The notes below the pieces were generated by a model. That model saw only the letters and a program-made list of their open reading frames with translations, ran no database searches and was not told the DNA's origin. DNA of 64,000 bases from Streptomyces sp. NBC_00091 (GTDB taxonomy: Bacteria > Actinomycetota > Actinomycetes > Streptomycetales > Streptomycetaceae). The stretch spans positions 248,001 to 312,000 of the forward strand of contig NZ_JAPEMA010000004.1 in NCBI RefSeq assembly GCF_026343185.1, written 5' to 3'. The position numbers were made by a program, and so were the translations under genes. Positions 62,710 through 64,000 of this stretch are shown here, piece by piece (within the stretch, counting starts at the first letter, position 1; every line of letters starts with the position of its first letter).

Positions 62710-64000
62710 CGCCGGACCCCCTCTCCTGCGGAGCCCGCTGCGTGCAGGGTGCGCCACAGCGCGGCGAACGGACCGCCCGCTGCGAGCAGTTCGGCGGGTG
62801 GGCCGTGCTCGACGACACCTCCGTCCGCCAGCACCACGACGGTGTCGGCGCCGGCGACGGTCTCCGGGCGGTGGGCGATGACCAGGACCGTCCGATCGCC
62901 CCGCAGCGCCTCCAGGGCGCGGCCCACCGCCTGCTCGGTGTGCGGGTCGGCGAAGGAGGTCGCCTCGTCGAGCACGAGCACGGGGGTGTCGGCCAGCAGG
63001 GCGCGGGCGAGCGCGACGCGCTGGGCCTCGCCGCCCGACAGCCGGACGTCCTCGCCGATCACCGTCTCGTATCCGCGGGGCAGTTCGAGCACGCGGTCGT
63101 GGATGTTCGCCAGCCGGGCGGCGCGCACCACCTCCTCCGGACGGGCGTCCGGTACCGCCAGCGCGATGTTCTCCGCGACCGAGGCGCGCAGCAGGCGCAC
63201 GTCCTGGAAGACGAAGGAGACCTGCCGGTACAGCTCCCGGCCGCTCAGCTCGCGCAGGTCGACGCCGCCCAGGCGGACCGAGCCGCTCGTCGGGTCGAAG
63301 AACCGCGGCAGCAGCTGGACCAGCGTGGATTTGCCGCTCCCTGACGGTCCGACGAGCGCGGTGACCGTCCCCGGCTCCAGCACCAGGTCGATTCCGCGCA
63401 GTACCTCGCGGCCGGGTTCGTAGGCGAAGCGGACGCCGCGCAGCTCCACCCGGTGGCCGTGCGGCGCGAGGGGGTGCGCCGGCTCCGGCAGCGGCGGCAC
63501 CGCGAGCACCTCGCGGATCCGGCCGACCGCGCGGCGGGCGGCCTGGAGCTCGTCGAAGCCGTGCCCGAGCGCCGCCACGGGGGCGGTCAGCCCGAGTCCC
63601 AGCAGCAGGAACGGCAGCAGATCGGCCGGTGCCAGCTCCCCGCCGGCGATGAGCGCCGCGCCGCCGGTCAGCACGGCCAGCAGTACGAACGGGGGTGACA
63701 GCACCAGCTGCATCCCCGCGGCGATCGGGGAGATCCCGTGCACCCAGCGCCGGAAGGCGGCGACGAACTCGTCGGTGGCGGTGCGGAACTCGCGGTGGGC
63801 GCGCTCGCCCCCGCCGAAGGCCTTGACCACCGCGATGCCCTGGACGAACTCCACGACGGAGCCCCCGATCCGCGTCATCGCCGCGTCGAATGCGGCCTGC
63901 TCGCGCAGCCGGGCCGGAGTCATCATCAGCGGGACCAGCGCCATCGCCGCGACCACCGGGATCAGGGTGATCAGCGTCAGCCGCCAGTCGACGGTGAACA
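62706..64000 (-). CDS. ABC half-transporter, exporter fold, partner 1 (5' end beyond window)
   Basis: The reading frame continues to the right edge (DWRLTLITLIPVVAAMALVP is in frame), so the N-terminal TM part is missing from the window. Visible are the last TM helices and a complete ATPase domain with Walker A GPSGSGKST, Q-loop FVFQDVRLLR, signature LSGGEAQR, Walker B VLVLDEATSFADP and H-loop VIAHRPET. The overlapping stop/start with the next gene indicates a heterodimer. Both ATPase sites have conventional residues. Confidence 0.87.
   Translation of the reverse strand, partial: FTVDWRLTLITLIPVVAAMALVPLMMTPARLREQAAFDAAMTRIGGSVVEFVQGIAVVKAFGGGERAHREFRTATDEFVAAFRRWVHGISPIAAGMQLVLSPPFVLLAVLTGGAALIAGGELAPADLLPFLLLGLGLTAPVAALGHGFDELQAARRAVGRIREVLAVPPLPEPAHPLAPHGHRVELRGVRFAYEPGREVLRGIDLVLEPGTVTALVGPSGSGKSTLVQLLPRFFDPTSGSVRLGGVDLRELSGRELYRQVSFVFQDVRLLRASVAENIALAVPDARPEEVVRAARLANIHDRVLELPRGYETVIGEDVRLSGGEAQRVALARALLADTPVLVLDEATSFADPHTEQAVGRALEALRGDRTVLVIAHRPETVAGADTVVVLADGGVVEHGPPAELLAAGGPFAALWRTLHAAGSAGEGVRR

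Overview
The window is about 72% GC with near-saturated G/C at third codon positions and long runs of 4-nt stop/start overlaps. Together with a GH46 chitosanase, a PAS-GAF-SpoIIE phosphatase, a P-loop-less COG0523 protein and nested intergenic palindromes, this points to a chromosomal segment of Streptomyces or a very close relative. I can support the genus level only.

Left part (1-13.4 kb), a transition-metal region. A translationally coupled operon (MFS exporter, cut by the window edge; SAM methyltransferase; nickel/peptide-type ABC importer with lipoprotein, two permeases and a fused double ATPase) has the outline of a metallophore export/re-uptake system. It is followed by an operon with a ZnuABC-like importer, a PacL-like DUF1490 protein with a His/Asp tail and a CtpC-like P1B ATPase. 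On the opposite strand a Zur-type operator lies inside a promoter that drives cysteine-free L33, L31, a COG0523 protein and a cysteine-free S18. This is a zinc-starvation ribosome-remodelling operon, probably with a leaderless first gene.

Middle (13.9-23.6 kb), the most unusual part. A 9.6-kb operon encodes a Tat-type EF-hand protein, a PfaD-like flavin enoyl reductase, a 1613-aa KS-AT-ACP-KR synthase, a dehydratase with a phosphopantetheinyl-transferase-like tail, and an SDR resembling thioester reductases. It looks like a compact, single-ACP relative of polyunsaturated fatty acid synthases with possible reductive release.

23.6-42 kb holds mostly single genes and small operons: a dead-amidotransferase/methyltransferase fusion, an ABC exporter, an endonuclease III-like protein, a PP2C phosphatase, DUF6153-DUF305 behind a CsoR-like operator, a tandem Nudix protein, LysE with its ArgP-type regulator, a RibD-C reductase, a Ser/Thr kinase, a TOBE protein, CorA, a GNAT, a chitosanase behind a perfect palindrome, and a GT87-like membrane glycosyltransferase.

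42-49.4 kb is a membrane/envelope block: Mo-oxidoreductase plus membrane partner, methyltransferase, DUF2064 and GT2 genes, an OmpR-type two-component pair, and a zinc-ribbon-bearing nucleotide-sugar epimerase. Its convergent gene ends are separated by two copies of a roughly 260-bp nested palindrome.

49.6-64 kb is mainly core metabolism: DUF805, monomeric NADP isocitrate dehydrogenase with a palindromic operator-like site, a P-loop-less NTPase fragment, a GH71-like secreted hydrolase, a class V aminotransferase, cobF, lutABC, a VOC protein, DUF309, tRNA-Pro(GGG) with a strong hairpin, and a heterodimeric ABC pair cut by the right edge.
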